From NCBI GenBank assembly GCA_012840345.1, contig DULO01000130.1:19383-83382 (forward strand): 64,000 bases of DNA. The letters are read 5' to 3'. Of this stretch, positions 52,908-62,153 are shown piece by piece. The position numbers were made by a program, and so were the translations under genes. The notes under the pieces were generated by a model. That model did no database searches. It saw nothing but the letters and a program-made list of their open reading frames with translations, and was not told where the DNA came from. This DNA is from Candidatus Fermentithermobacillaceae bacterium. GTDB taxonomy: Bacteria > Bacillota > Sulfobacillia > Fermentithermobacillales > Fermentithermobacillaceae. Positions within the stretch are counted from its first letter, which is position 1. Each line of letters begins with the position of its first letter.

Positions 52908-55067
52908 GTGGAGATAAAGCTCGCCCGGCATTACGGCTATTGCTTCGGCGTGCAAAGGGCTCTGAACATGGTGCATACCGCCTTGAAAGAAGGCCCCGGC
53001 CCCGTATGGACGCTAGGCCCCATCATCCATAACCCGACGGCGGTAGCGGAGCTTCAGGAGATGGGCGCCGTGCCCATATCTTCTCCCGGTGAGGCCACAT
53101 CCGGGACCCTGGTCATGCGAAGCCACGGGACCACAAAAGAAGAAGCGGCTCTCATACCCCCAACACTGCGAGTTTTGGACGCCACGTGCCCCTTCGTGCT
53201 GCGCGCCCAGAAGAAGGCCGAAGAGTACACGGAAAAGGGGATGTTTGTGCTCCTGGTCGGAGACAAGGACCACCCCGAGACGCGGGCCATCCTGTCCCAC
53301 GCGGGGAAAGACTCGGTTTGCGTAAAAGACGTAGACGAAGTTCAACCGATGCTTTCCCTTCTAAAAGGGCGAGAAGTGGCGTTATTGGCTCAGACTACGT
53401 CGAGACGGGACGAAGTGGAAAAAATAGTAGTCGAATTGAAAAAAGCAGGTATTTCTGTTCACTGCTCGAATACTATCTGCACTGCCACCCATGACCGACA
53501 GGAAGCTACTGTGGAACTGGCGAAAGAGTGCCAAGTGGTATTGGTGGTCGGAGGTAGGACAAGCGCCAATACCAGGCAGCTCTTGGAAATCGCGAGGCAG
53601 TGTGGGGCGGAAGCCCACCTGATTGAGTCGGCCCAGGAAATCCAAGCCGCGTGGTTTGTGGGTAAGGGCAAGGTCGGGATCGCGGCAGGCGCTTCTACGC
53701 CCGACCGGGTCATAAAGGAGGTTGTAGGCAAAGTGGAGGAACTAGAGAAGCCCAACTGCGAAATGGAGACGGAGAAGGGGAAAGGTTCAGAGGCACCGCC
53801 CGCGGGCGAAGAGCCTGAGACCAAAGCCCAAGAGGAAGTTGCCCCTGTGGACCAAAAACCGGAACCAGAAGCCCCAAAGGATCAGGCGGCCGGTCCCCAG
53901 GAAGAACCCCAGGAGTCGGAGGCACAGGACAAGAGTGCCGCAGACTTGTACGACGAGTCGTTCAAGTCCCTGGAGGAAGGGCAAATCGTAAAGGGTAGGG
54001 TAGTGTCTGTGGACGAAAACGGAGCTTTGGTCGATGTGGGTGCCAAGTCCGAGGGATTGATCCCGGCGTCCGAACTCCAGAGAAAAGGCGCGTTCGCCAC
54101 TCCACCTCTCTCCCCCGGGGACGAGATAATGGTGTACGTACAAAGCTCCGACCCCGGCGATGGGACCCTACGCCTCTCCAAACGACGCGCGGACGAGGAG
54201 ATGGCCTGGCAGCGACTTGACGAGGCTCACCGTGAGGGAACCATCATTGAGGCCCCTGTGGTTCAGGAAGTCAAGGGCGGGTTGGTAGTGGACGTCGGAC
54301 TTAGGGGATTTGTCCCCGCGTCTCAGGTGGAGCGCGGATACGTCAACGACCTGTCCAAGTACGTCGGGAAGACCCTGCGGATGAAGGTGCTCGAACTGGA
54401 CCGCTCAAAGAACAGGGTCGTCCTTTCCCAGAGGGTCGTGCTTGAGGAAGAGCACGAGAGGCTCTGCGCCGACACGTGGGCTACTATCGCCGAGGGGCAA
54501 GTGCGCCGCGGGGTAGTTAAAGGCATCACCGACTTCGGCGTCTTCGTGGACCTGGGCGGGGTTGACGGATTGCTCCACATCTCCGAGTTGTCTTGGGGTA
54601 GGGTGAAGCACCCGTCAGAGGTAGTCCAAGAGGGACAAGAGATTGACGTCAAGGTGCTCAGGGTCGACAAGGAGAAAGGCAAGATCTCTTTGGGAAGGAA
54701 ACAGGTCCTGCCGGATCCTTGGGAGACGGTGGAAGCCAAATATCCCGTGGGCGCCGTCATTGAAGGCGAAGTCACCCGCACCGCTCCCTTTGGCGCCTTT
54801 GTCCAGTTGGAGCCTGGGGTCGAGGGACTTGTGCATATATCGGAAGTCTCGGACCGCCACGTCATCAAGCCCGAGGAAGCCGTCAATTCAGGAGACAAGG
54901 TCCTGGTTAAGGTGCTCAGGGTGCGCCCGGACGAGAGGCGGATAAGCCTGTCGATTAGGCAGGCCGCGCCTCCGGTGGAAGAGGCCGCGGCTACGGCCGG
55001 GGAGGCTCAGGCCAAAGATTCTGAAGAAGCGCCGCAGGAAGAAGTGTCCGAGGAAAACCCGGAGTAG
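52908..55067 (+). CDS. ispH: IspH (HMB-PP reductase) fused to ribosomal protein S1-type domains
   Basis: Residues 1-285 are 4-hydroxy-3-methylbut-2-enyl diphosphate reductase, the last MEP-pathway step, with the three [4Fe-4S] cysteines in YGYCFGVQRA, LDATCPFV and NTICTATHDRQ. Residues 285-345 form an acidic Glu/Pro/Ala-rich linker. Four S1 repeats follow at about 345-415, 430-500, 515-585 and 600-672 (VKGITDFGVFVDLGGVDGLLHISEL), then an acidic tail. Such IspH-RpsA fusions are known in Clostridia. No separate rpsA is in the window. Starts at GTG directly after the plsC stop. Confidence 0.95.
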   Translation: MEIKLARHYGYCFGVQRALNMVHTALKEGPGPVWTLGPIIHNPTAVAELQEMGAVPISSPGEATSGTLVMRSHGTTKEEAALIPPTLRVLDATCPFVLRAQKKAEEYTEKGMFVLLVGDKDHPETRAILSHAGKDSVCVKDVDEVQPMLSLLKGREVALLAQTTSRRDEVEKIVVELKKAGISVHCSNTICTATHDRQEATVELAKECQVVLVVGGRTSANTRQLLEIARQCGAEAHLIESAQEIQAAWFVGKGKVGIAAGASTPDRVIKEVVGKVEELEKPNCEMETEKGKGSEAPPAGEEPETKAQEEVAPVDQKPEPEAPKDQAAGPQEEPQESEAQDKSAADLYDESFKSLEEGQIVKGRVVSVDENGALVDVGAKSEGLIPASELQRKGAFATPPLSPGDEIMVYVQSSDPGDGTLRLSKRRADEEMAWQRLDEAHREGTIIEAPVVQEVKGGLVVDVGLRGFVPASQVERGYVNDLSKYVGKTLRMKVLELDRSKNRVVLSQRVVLEEEHERLCADTWATIAEGQVRRGVVKGITDFGVFVDLGGVDGLLHISELSWGRVKHPSEVVQEGQEIDVKVLRVDKEKGKISLGRKQVLPDPWETVEAKYPVGAVIEGEVTRTAPFGAFVQLEPGVEGLVHISEVSDRHVIKPEEAVNSGDKVLVKVLRVRPDERRISLSIRQAAPPVEEAAATAGEAQAKDSEEAPQEEVSEENPE

Positions 55068-55138
55068 GACGAAGACGCGGCGAAGCGCGCCGCTTAGCAG
55101 GGGATTGTTCGCTTTCCCAACTGAAAGTAAATCGAAAG

Positions 55139-55170
55139 AGAGCCCGGTTTGGCGCCGGGCTCTTGGTTTT
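55139..55170 (+). terminator. rho-independent terminator after ispH-rpsA
   Basis: AGAGCCCGG and CCGGGCTCT form a perfect 9-bp stem with a 7-nt loop, followed by TGGTTTTT. Confidence 0.9.
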
Positions 55171-55235
55171 TGCCCGGAATAGACCCAAGACCTCCCTGGG
55201 GAACCTACTGATTGACACATGAGGGGGGATTTATC

Positions 55236-55880
55236 TTGGGTTTACCTGTAGGCACCATAGTCTTGATTCTCGTGGCAGTCCTGGTGTTCTTCGGGGTCCT
55301 GCACCGCGTCTTGGACAGGATGCGCCTTTCGGACCGCGCGGCTCTGGTGATAATCATAGCCATGGCCGCGGGAACCTTTCTTAACTTCGGCATATCGGGA
55401 TCTATCCCCATCCGGGTGAACGTGGGCGGCGCTCTAGTGCCCCTGGCCGTGATAATCTGGCTTGTCGCCACCGCCCATGAAGCCTCTGAGAAAACCCGGG
55501 CCATCCTTTCCGCCATCATCACAGGCGTGGTGGTTTGGGGACTCTCAAAGGTGATGAACCCGGAAGAGCAGTTCATGCGCGTAAGCCCCATGCTCCTGTT
55601 CGGCGTAGCCGCCGGCATTATTGCCGCTTTGTCGGGCCGTTCACGGCGCGCGGCTTTCGTCGGGGGCGTAGGCGGAATCCTGCTGTCCGATGTTTTCCAC
55701 TTAATTGAACTGACCGTCACCGGTACTCCCGGGTCCGTGTTTTTCGGCGGAGCGGGCGCGTTCGACGCCACGGTTATCGCCGGAGTCTTGGCCGTCGGAC
55801 TAATGGAATTTGTAGGCGAAGCACGGGAGCACATGGTCAAAACGCCGAAAGGGGAGAGGGAACAAGATGAACCGAGATAG
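55236..55880 (+). CDS. DUF1614-like integral membrane protein
   Basis: TTG 55236 follows GAGGGGGG by 8 nt; the track's TTG at 55212 lies upstream of that SD. The 214-residue protein has about six membrane segments. Conserved-looking polar positions include LNFGISGSIPI and ISLLSDVFHLIE-like GGILLSDVFHLIELT, which match my memory of the DUF1614 family, an uncharacterised group found in Clostridia. The overlapping neighbour is spoIIP, suggesting a sporulation link, but none is shown. Confidence 0.65.
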   Translation: MGLPVGTIVLILVAVLVFFGVLHRVLDRMRLSDRAALVIIIAMAAGTFLNFGISGSIPIRVNVGGALVPLAVIIWLVATAHEASEKTRAILSAIITGVVVWGLSKVMNPEEQFMRVSPMLLFGVAAGIIAALSGRSRRAAFVGGVGGILLSDVFHLIELTVTGTPGSVFFGGAGAFDATVIAGVLAVGLMEFVGEAREHMVKTPKGEREQDEPR

Positions 55881-56991
55881 GGATAGACGCCTGGCCGGCG
55901 TCGCGGTTATCTTGACCGTTGCCTTGCTGGCGTTTGCTTACTACAACTACGGTCCCGTCTGGAGGCGCGCTTCCGCGCCGGGTATGGAAGGGTCCCTGGA
56001 GAGATCCGATGGATACTTCACGGTCCAGGACGAGAACGCCAGGACTCTTTTCACCACAGGGCACATGGTTACTGTGGGCGACGAGTTTATAGACGAGAAC
56101 GACGTCAGGTACATCGTTGAACGTGTTTCGGGCGATGTCGCCACGGCTAGGGCTGTCGGAAAGATGGAGGCCCTGCCGCCCTTGCCTTTCGTATCGGCGC
56201 AGGCAGGGCAAGGGGAAAACACAGGGTCCGTAGGGATCTATCACACTCACTCGGATGAGTCTTACGAGCCTACAGAGGGGACTTCATCCGTAGAGGGCAG
56301 GGGCGGGGTGTTAAGCGTCGGAAAGGCCATGGCTCAGACGCTGGACGAAAAGGGGATTGAAGCCATCCACGACGATACGCTGCACGGCCCTCACGACGCG
56401 GGCGCCTACGACAGATCCCGCCGTACGGCGACTCAGTTGCTGAAACAGAAACCTTTGGCTCTATTTGACGTTCACCGGGACGCGGGTCCGGCAGAGCCGT
56501 ACCTAAAGGATGTTGACGGGAACGACGTCGCCCGGTGCATGATCGTGGTCGGCAGGACCAACCCGAAAATGAGCGCCAACCTTGATTTCGCGAGGCGCAT
56601 GAGGGACGCGGTGAACGCCCAAACCCCCGGACTGGTAAAGGGTATCTTCCTCGGAAACGCTGACTTTAACCAGGACTTATACGACAGGGCGCTCCTCCTT
56701 GAGGTAGGCACGGAGAAAGTCTCCAGGGAGGCCGCCGAGAGAGGGATCTCTCTGGTCGCCGCCGCCGTACCCAGGCTGCTGGGGACTACCACAGGACAGC
56801 CAGGCCTGGGAGGCGGCACCGGCAAGGCAATAGGTTGGCTTCTCGGACTCGCGGTGGCCGGAACCTTTGTCTACTTGTGGATAGCTACCGGCAGCTGGGA
56901 AGAAATGAAGGCCAAGATCCTCGGTTGGTTTGGGACCGGAGGGGTCAGGATAGGCGGCCGAAGGCGTAACGGCGGGTCCGGGGAGGCATAG
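55867..56991 (+). CDS. spoIIP: stage II sporulation protein P
   Basis: SpoIIP is the amidase/endopeptidase of the engulfment complex with SpoIID and SpoIIM. The 374-residue protein has an N-terminal membrane segment (about 9-25) and the catalytic domain (VGIYHTHSDESYEPTEG; LFDVHRDAGP; LLLEVGTEKVSREAAERG) carrying zinc-ligand histidines and a glutamate. A second hydrophobic segment near the C-terminus (WLLGLAVAGTFVYLWIA) precedes a basic tail. It overlaps the upstream membrane gene by 14 nt. Confidence 0.94.
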   Translation: MNRDRDRRLAGVAVILTVALLAFAYYNYGPVWRRASAPGMEGSLERSDGYFTVQDENARTLFTTGHMVTVGDEFIDENDVRYIVERVSGDVATARAVGKMEALPPLPFVSAQAGQGENTGSVGIYHTHSDESYEPTEGTSSVEGRGGVLSVGKAMAQTLDEKGIEAIHDDTLHGPHDAGAYDRSRRTATQLLKQKPLALFDVHRDAGPAEPYLKDVDGNDVARCMIVVGRTNPKMSANLDFARRMRDAVNAQTPGLVKGIFLGNADFNQDLYDRALLLEVGTEKVSREAAERGISLVAAAVPRLLGTTTGQPGLGGGTGKAIGWLLGLAVAGTFVYLWIATGSWEEMKAKILGWFGTGGVRIGGRRRNGGSGEA

Positions 56992-56995
56992 AGAC

Positions 56996-57889
56996 TTGCC
57001 TCACGGCAACTCAATAGGGCTGGGGCTCCTTCTGGGGGCCCTGGCCAGGATCGCTATGTTGCGCTCGGATTACCGCCATTACCCGACATACCCCCATTCC
57101 TACACCAGCCATTTGTTCTTGGGGTTTATAGCCGCCTTAGCGGGGTCGGTTACCGTGGCCGCCCTCTTGGAGCAAGAATGGACCGCCGTAACTTTCTTCC
57201 TCCTGGTATCCCAGCAGTTCCGCGAGATGCGGAGCATGGAGAGGGATGCCCTGAAAGCCATGGAGGACGACGAACTGGTGGCCCGGGGCTCGGATTACAT
57301 TGAGGACATCGCCAGGGTGTTTGAAGCCAGGTACTACATCGTGATCCTGGTTTCGGCGGCCTCGGCGTTTGGTTTTGAGATCGGCTCTATATGGCTGGGA
57401 CTCTTGTTTGGGCTCCTTTCCTTCGCGGTGGGGGCGTTCCTGATGGTACGCAGGAGGCTCGGAGACATAGTCACAGTTGAACCTGCTCCTGTCATCGTTC
57501 AAGAGCGGAACATCTATGTGGGAGACGTTTTCATCATGAACCTTGGATTGGTGGAATCCCGTGAGATCATCCAAGAGCACGCTTTGGGAGCGATACTGGT
57601 GCCCAAGGACGACAACGCCAGGGGCACCATCGCCAATCCGGGTCAGCGCCAAGCAATAGTACACGACTTAGCCGCGGTGCTGGGAGCGCGGAAGGACTTG
57701 GACACTCCCGAGTTCACACCCATGGCGAAGCGGGACCTTAAGACGGGGAGGGTCGGGGTGTACATAGTACCTATGGAGAAGGACCAGGGCGCGTTGCTGG
57801 AGGCCCTTAGGAGGGTGCCGATCTTGGAGTCCGCCAGGGGAGGAGCTCTCAATACCCGGGCCGGGAGAAAGGCCCGGAAGGGCCGCTAG
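56996..57889 (+). CDS. YIEGIA family membrane protein
   Basis: The family is named for a YIEGIA motif, here YIEDIA (SDYIEDIARVFEARYYIV). TTG 56996 follows GGGGAGG. The 297-residue protein has about four membrane segments in the first 160 residues (LFLGFIAALAGSV; FFLLVSQQFREMRSMERD), and a soluble C-terminal domain. It is conserved in spore formers and paired with the next small gene; function is unknown. Confidence 0.88.
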   Translation: MPHGNSIGLGLLLGALARIAMLRSDYRHYPTYPHSYTSHLFLGFIAALAGSVTVAALLEQEWTAVTFFLLVSQQFREMRSMERDALKAMEDDELVARGSDYIEDIARVFEARYYIVILVSAASAFGFEIGSIWLGLLFGLLSFAVGAFLMVRRRLGDIVTVEPAPVIVQERNIYVGDVFIMNLGLVESREIIQEHALGAILVPKDDNARGTIANPGQRQAIVHDLAAVLGARKDLDTPEFTPMAKRDLKTGRVGVYIVPMEKDQGALLEALRRVPILESARGGALNTRAGRKARKGR

Positions 57890-57907
57890 CCGCGGGGAGG
57901 GTGTTGG

Positions 57908-58096
57908 GTGGAAGTCACCATTCAAAAGGCTGTCTTGTGCGCCGTTTCAGATGACCTGGGGAAAGTCGCCGGCCTACCCGTGTTCTTGGCCGGAGATGAC
58001 GCGTCGAGGCAAGAGAAAGCCCGTTACCTTGCCCGCATTTTGCAGGCGACCGTACATGATTTGGGAGACGGCGTCTTGATAGTGGTGAAACATTGA
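57908..58096 (+). CDS. small partner protein of YIEGIA (capping complex subunit type)
   Basis: GTG 57908 follows GGGGAGGGTG by about 5-7 nt. The 62-residue soluble protein (IQKAVLCAVSDDLGKVAGLPVFLA; RILQATVHDLGDGVLIVVKH) matches the small gene that follows YIEGIA genes. Its role is unknown. The stop overlaps the next TTG start. Confidence 0.8.
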   Translation: MEVTIQKAVLCAVSDDLGKVAGLPVFLAGDDASRQEKARYLARILQATVHDLGDGVLIVVKH

Positions 58097-58980
58097 ACGG
58101 CTTGCCCAGGCTGATCCTAGCGCGAAATCGAGCGGTAGCCGTGGCCGAACTGCAAAGGCTTTGGAGCGGCACCTTCCGGTTGACGGAAGGGTCGAGAGGG
58201 GCCGCCGCGAAGGCTGTATGCGACCGGGGACACGAAGGGACGGGCGAAGCAGTGTACCTGGCTTGGGGCTTTTGTCCGTCACCTTTGGCTTTGAAGGTCT
58301 TGGAGAGCTTTCTCGACCTGTACGACGATCCCGCTACCGCCCAACAGGGGGCAAGCTATCCGGGTGAGACCCCGGCTCCTCCGCCAAGGGTCTTCTACGT
58401 GTGCTACGCGGGGACTCACAGCTCGATCTTGGCTTCGTGTTTGCACTTGGGAAAGGTAAGGAACGTAAACGCCGTTTGCGACCTGCCGTTCTTCGACCGC
58501 CGTACACACCGGGATATCGGCATACCGGTGAAGATGGGCTACGACCGCAACGGAGCGGAGGTATACGCTTTAGGGACGGGCTGGCTCTCCAGGGCAGTGG
58601 AGTTGGCGGCCTGCGACCTTATCGAACTCGCTTCGCCGGGCGCCAGAGCCTGCCTTTGCAGCGTCAGAGGATACCTGGACTTTTTCGCGCGGGTAGGGGG
58701 CTTCGCGTCGAGGCGTTTCGGAATTGTGCGGTTGGGTAGAGGCCTCATAAGCTCTTCTCTCGCGAGAAAACTTCCGGAGATGTCCAAGGCGACCCAATTC
58801 TGTCTTGACCTCACATCTAGGTGGAAGGATAATGTAGGGCAGCCAAAAGGGGAGGTCATCTGGGTAAATGGGCCGACGGCAGGGCGGAGTTATCGCGGAG
58901 GTGGAGCGCGGCGGGCTCGGGGAATACCTGGGGCTTCGGCCGGGAGACCGCGTACTCTCCGTAAACGGGAAAATCCTTAG
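58093..58980 (+). CDS. DUF3189 family protein, extended
   Basis: The DUF3189 core occupies residues 98-190 (RVFYVCYAGTHSSILASCLHLG; DLPFFDRRT; YDRNGAEVYALGTGW). The first 95 residues are an extra region with a partly similar end (GHEGTGEAVYLAWGFCPSPLAL), which may be a worn second copy of the domain. The last 40 residues are Gly/Arg-rich and translate DNA that also encodes the start of the next gene in another frame (113-nt overlap), so the real end may differ if a frameshift exists. TTG start overlaps the preceding stop. Function unknown. Confidence 0.7.
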   Translation: MNGLPRLILARNRAVAVAELQRLWSGTFRLTEGSRGAAAKAVCDRGHEGTGEAVYLAWGFCPSPLALKVLESFLDLYDDPATAQQGASYPGETPAPPPRVFYVCYAGTHSSILASCLHLGKVRNVNAVCDLPFFDRRTHRDIGIPVKMGYDRNGAEVYALGTGWLSRAVELAACDLIELASPGARACLCSVRGYLDFFARVGGFASRRFGIVRLGRGLISSSLARKLPEMSKATQFCLDLTSRWKDNVGQPKGEVIWVNGPTAGRSYRGGGARRARGIPGASAGRPRTLRKRENP

Positions 58981-60199
58981 GGACGAACTGGACTTCCGGT
59001 TTTACGCTTCCGAGAGGTACTTATCCTTACGGGTCAAGACCCGCGATGGGGAAGAAAAGGACTTCGAGATAGACAAGGACGAAGACGACTTGTTGGGCCT
59101 GACTTTCGAGGAGCCCATCTTCGACGATATGAAGACTTGCAGGAACAACTGCGTCTTCTGCTTCATCCGCCAGATCCCCAAAGATATGCGCCGGAGCCTT
59201 CACATAAGGGACGACGACTACCGGATGTCTTTCCTTTACGGCAACTTCATTAGCCTTACCAACCTGACCGAAGAAGACTGGGAACGGCTCGAAGAGCAAA
59301 GGCTTTCCCCCATAAGGGTTTCGGTGCATTCCACCGACGGCGCGCTCAGGCAAAGCCTCATGAGAAACCCGGAAGCGGGCAAGATCATGGAGCACTTGCG
59401 CCGCTTGGTTGACATCGGCATCTGGCTCCACGCCCAGATTGTTCTCCTGAGGGGAGTGAACGACGGCCATAACCTCCTTAAGACTCTGGAGGACCTGGAC
59501 TCTCTGGGACACCAGATGGTCTCAGTGGGCGTGGTGCCCGCGATATACACCAAGTACCGCCTGGAGCCCCCTTCGCCTGGTATCGACGCGGCTTGGGCAA
59601 AAGAGACCCTCGACCTCATCGAGGAGTACGCCGAAGAAGCTATGGGGCGGAGGGGCGACCACTGGGTGTACGGGGCTGATGAACTCTACTACTTGGCCGG
59701 AAAGGAGTTTCCGCCCTACGACTATTACGGCGAGTTTCATCAGTACGACAACGGGATCGGAATGGTGACCGATTTCAGGCACAGCCTTTCCGAGTTTAGG
59801 AACTCTCCTCGTCCCGTGGGCAAGAGGCGAAAGGGGAAGGTCATCGCCATAACGGGAGAAATGGCCCAAGGCGAGATCCGGACGGCTGTCTCGGAACTTC
59901 AACTGGATTCCGAGGTAACGGTCTGTCCCGTGAAAAACGTTTTCTTCGGGGATTCCGTGACCTGTTCCGGCCTGCTGACCGGTCAGGATATCATATCCTC
60001 TGTCCTGTCGGTGATGAGGAATGAAGGAGAGACGGGGAGGTTCGAGGAAGTCTTGGTGCCGTCCATCTCTCTTTTCCAGGGAGCGTTCCTGGACAACATG
60101 ACTCTTCATGACATTGAACGCGCTACAGGGTTAAGAACGACGGAGGTCGAGCCTTCGCCGCGAGGCCTCTATCAGGCTATAAGAGGCCGGAGGGAGTAG
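58868..60199 (+). CDS. DUF512 PDZ-radical SAM protein
   Basis: The protein (443 residues) begins with a PDZ domain (GGVIAEVERGGLGEYLGLRPGDRVLSVNG), then a radical SAM core with the cysteine motif TCRNNCVFCFIRQIPKD near residue 95, then the DUF512 region (DYYGEFHQYDNGIGMV; GEMAQGEIRTAVSELQLDSEV) and a C-terminal segment PSISLFQGAFLDNMTLHD. The gene stands directly before der in most Bacillota. The substrate is unknown. The start ATG 58868 has GGAGG 12 nt away. Confidence 0.9.
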   Translation: MGRRQGGVIAEVERGGLGEYLGLRPGDRVLSVNGKILRDELDFRFYASERYLSLRVKTRDGEEKDFEIDKDEDDLLGLTFEEPIFDDMKTCRNNCVFCFIRQIPKDMRRSLHIRDDDYRMSFLYGNFISLTNLTEEDWERLEEQRLSPIRVSVHSTDGALRQSLMRNPEAGKIMEHLRRLVDIGIWLHAQIVLLRGVNDGHNLLKTLEDLDSLGHQMVSVGVVPAIYTKYRLEPPSPGIDAAWAKETLDLIEEYAEEAMGRRGDHWVYGADELYYLAGKEFPPYDYYGEFHQYDNGIGMVTDFRHSLSEFRNSPRPVGKRRKGKVIAITGEMAQGEIRTAVSELQLDSEVTVCPVKNVFFGDSVTCSGLLTGQDIISSVLSVMRNEGETGRFEEVLVPSISLFQGAFLDNMTLHDIERATGLRTTEVEPSPRGLYQAIRGRRE

Positions 60200-60201
60200 C
60201 A

Positions 60202-61536
60202 ATGCCTGACAAGTTTACAGTAGCTATCGTTGGCCGCCCGAACGTAGGCAAGTCTTCCTTGTTCAACCGCATGGTGCAAGATGTGTCTTCCATTGTGCAC
60301 AAGGTGAGCGGCGTAACCAGGGACCGCTTGTACGGGACTTGCCGGTGGGGAGGACAAGAGTTTACGCTCCTCGATACGGGAGGTTTGGACCTAAGTTCAA
60401 CGGACGACATGGTCCAGGCCATTAGAGTCCAGGTGGAACGCGCCATAGAGGAGGCCGACCTTCTGCTCTTCGTCGTGGACGTGAGGGCCGGTCTTACGCC
60501 TGAGGACGTGGAAGTGGCGGAAATCTTGAGGCGCACAAAGAAACCGCTGCTGCTGGTCGCCAACAAGGCGGATTCGGCCGGAGCGGAATCAAAGGCCGTG
60601 GAGTTCTACGCCCTCGGTTTTGGCGAGGTCTACCCGGTCTCGGCTGCTCACGGGTTGGGCGTTGGCGACGTCTTAGACAGGATCCTCGAGCTCAGGGGCG
60701 AGCCTTCCGAGGTTGCCTCTACGCGAGAAGCTGAAGAAGGTGCGCCGATCCGCGTGGCCATAGTAGGAAAGCCTAACGTTGGGAAGTCGTCTCTGGTCAA
60801 CGCTCTACTGGGTGTGGAACGGATGACTGTGTCTTCCCGCGCCGGAACTACCGTGGACGCTGTCGATACTCCGCTTCGTTATGAAGATACGGACTATGTC
60901 TTGGTCGACACCGCGGGGCTCCGCCGCCCCAAGCTCATAGAGGAGAAGCTGGAGGGACTATCGGTTTCCCGGGCTCTTTCCGCCGTCAAGCGAGCCGACG
61001 TCGCCATACTGGTTGTGGACGGAACGGAGGCGCCTTCGTCACAGGAACGCAGGATCGCCGGGTACATACTAAGGAACGCGAAGGCGTCAGTGATCGTGGT
61101 CAACAAGACCGACCTTGGCTTTACCGACGGTGTCGCAGCCAACCAGTACAAAGCCGCGGTCCTGCAACAATGCCGCCCGATAGGCTACTCGCCGGTCATT
61201 TTCATCTCGTGCAAGACCGGCAAAGGGATCGATAAAGTCTTGCCTGAAGTCAAGAAGGTATACGAAGAGTACTCAAAGAGGATCCCGACCCCGGTGCTAA
61301 ACCAGTTCATCGCTGAGGTAACCGAGTTGAACCGCCCGCCTCAGGGTGGAAGGGTCTACTACGCTACCCAGGTAGGAGAAAGGCCGCCCCACATGGTATT
61401 CTTCGTAAAAGACCCGACCCAACTCACGGGAATGTACCAGCGGTACCTGGACAGCGAGTTTCGGAAGCGTTTCGGGTTCTCGGGGTCTCCCATCGTTATG
61501 GAGTTCAAGGAAAGGCAGAGACGGAAACTGAGATGA
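60202..61536 (+). CDS. der: ribosome biogenesis GTPase Der (EngA)
   Basis: Der has two GTPase domains and a KH-like domain and acts in 50S assembly. Both P-loops, GRPNVGKSSLFNR and GKPNVGKSSLVNALL, and both NKxD motifs (NKADS, NKTDL) are present in 444 residues. The C-terminal KH-like domain ends with MEFKERQRRK. It starts 2 nt after DUF512 and overlaps plsY. Confidence 0.97.
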   Translation: MPDKFTVAIVGRPNVGKSSLFNRMVQDVSSIVHKVSGVTRDRLYGTCRWGGQEFTLLDTGGLDLSSTDDMVQAIRVQVERAIEEADLLLFVVDVRAGLTPEDVEVAEILRRTKKPLLLVANKADSAGAESKAVEFYALGFGEVYPVSAAHGLGVGDVLDRILELRGEPSEVASTREAEEGAPIRVAIVGKPNVGKSSLVNALLGVERMTVSSRAGTTVDAVDTPLRYEDTDYVLVDTAGLRRPKLIEEKLEGLSVSRALSAVKRADVAILVVDGTEAPSSQERRIAGYILRNAKASVIVVNKTDLGFTDGVAANQYKAAVLQQCRPIGYSPVIFISCKTGKGIDKVLPEVKKVYEEYSKRIPTPVLNQFIAEVTELNRPPQGGRVYYATQVGERPPHMVFFVKDPTQLTGMYQRYLDSEFRKRFGFSGSPIVMEFKERQRRKLR

Positions 61537-62153
61537 ACCCTGGCTTCTCTCTGACTGTCCTTTTGTGCGCGCTGGCCTATCTTCTAGGTTCGGTGCCGTT
61601 CGGTTTCCTTGCGGCCAAGATGGCCGGTTTGGACATTACCAAGCAAGGAAGCGGCAACACCGGCGCGACCAACGTCCTACGGACTCTCGGCCCCAAGTAC
61701 GCGGTACCGGTGCTGGCCTTGGACCTCGCGAAAGGAGCAGTCAGCGCCTACGCCGGCCTCAGGCTTACCGGCATGGGTACTTTAGGCGCCCTATTGGTGG
61801 GAGCCGCGGCTGTAGCGGGCCACAACTGGTCCGTTTTCCTGCGGTTTCGTGGAGGCAAGGGAGTCGCTTCCTCGGCCGGAGTGATCCTTGTGGCGTTTCC
61901 GCTGCTGCTCTTGGCAGCGCTGGGTGTTTTCGTGCTTATCGTCGCGGTCACCCGCTACGTTTCCTTAGGGAGTCTTCTTGGCGCGTGGACCGCTGTCGCG
62001 CTGTCGTTTACGTCCGGCTATGACCTCACCGCGCAGATACCGGTCACACTGCTGGCGGCTGCCATTACCTATCAGCACCGAGCGAACATCAAGCGCCTCC
62101 TGACCGGCACTGAGCTCAAGATCACTTCAGGAAAGGGTGGGACTTCCAGGTGA
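61533..62153 (+). CDS. plsY: glycerol-3-phosphate acyltransferase PlsY
   Basis: PlsY transfers an acyl group from acyl-phosphate to glycerol 3-phosphate. In 206 residues it has the family loops SVPFGFLAAKMAG, GSGNTGATNVLRTLG and GGKGVASSAGV, with about six membrane segments. ATGA overlap with der; GTGA overlap with gpsA, which supplies its substrate. Confidence 0.96.
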   Translation: MNPGFSLTVLLCALAYLLGSVPFGFLAAKMAGLDITKQGSGNTGATNVLRTLGPKYAVPVLALDLAKGAVSAYAGLRLTGMGTLGALLVGAAAVAGHNWSVFLRFRGGKGVASSAGVILVAFPLLLLAALGVFVLIVAVTRYVSLGSLLGAWTAVALSFTSGYDLTAQIPVTLLAAAITYQHRANIKRLLTGTELKITSGKGGTSR

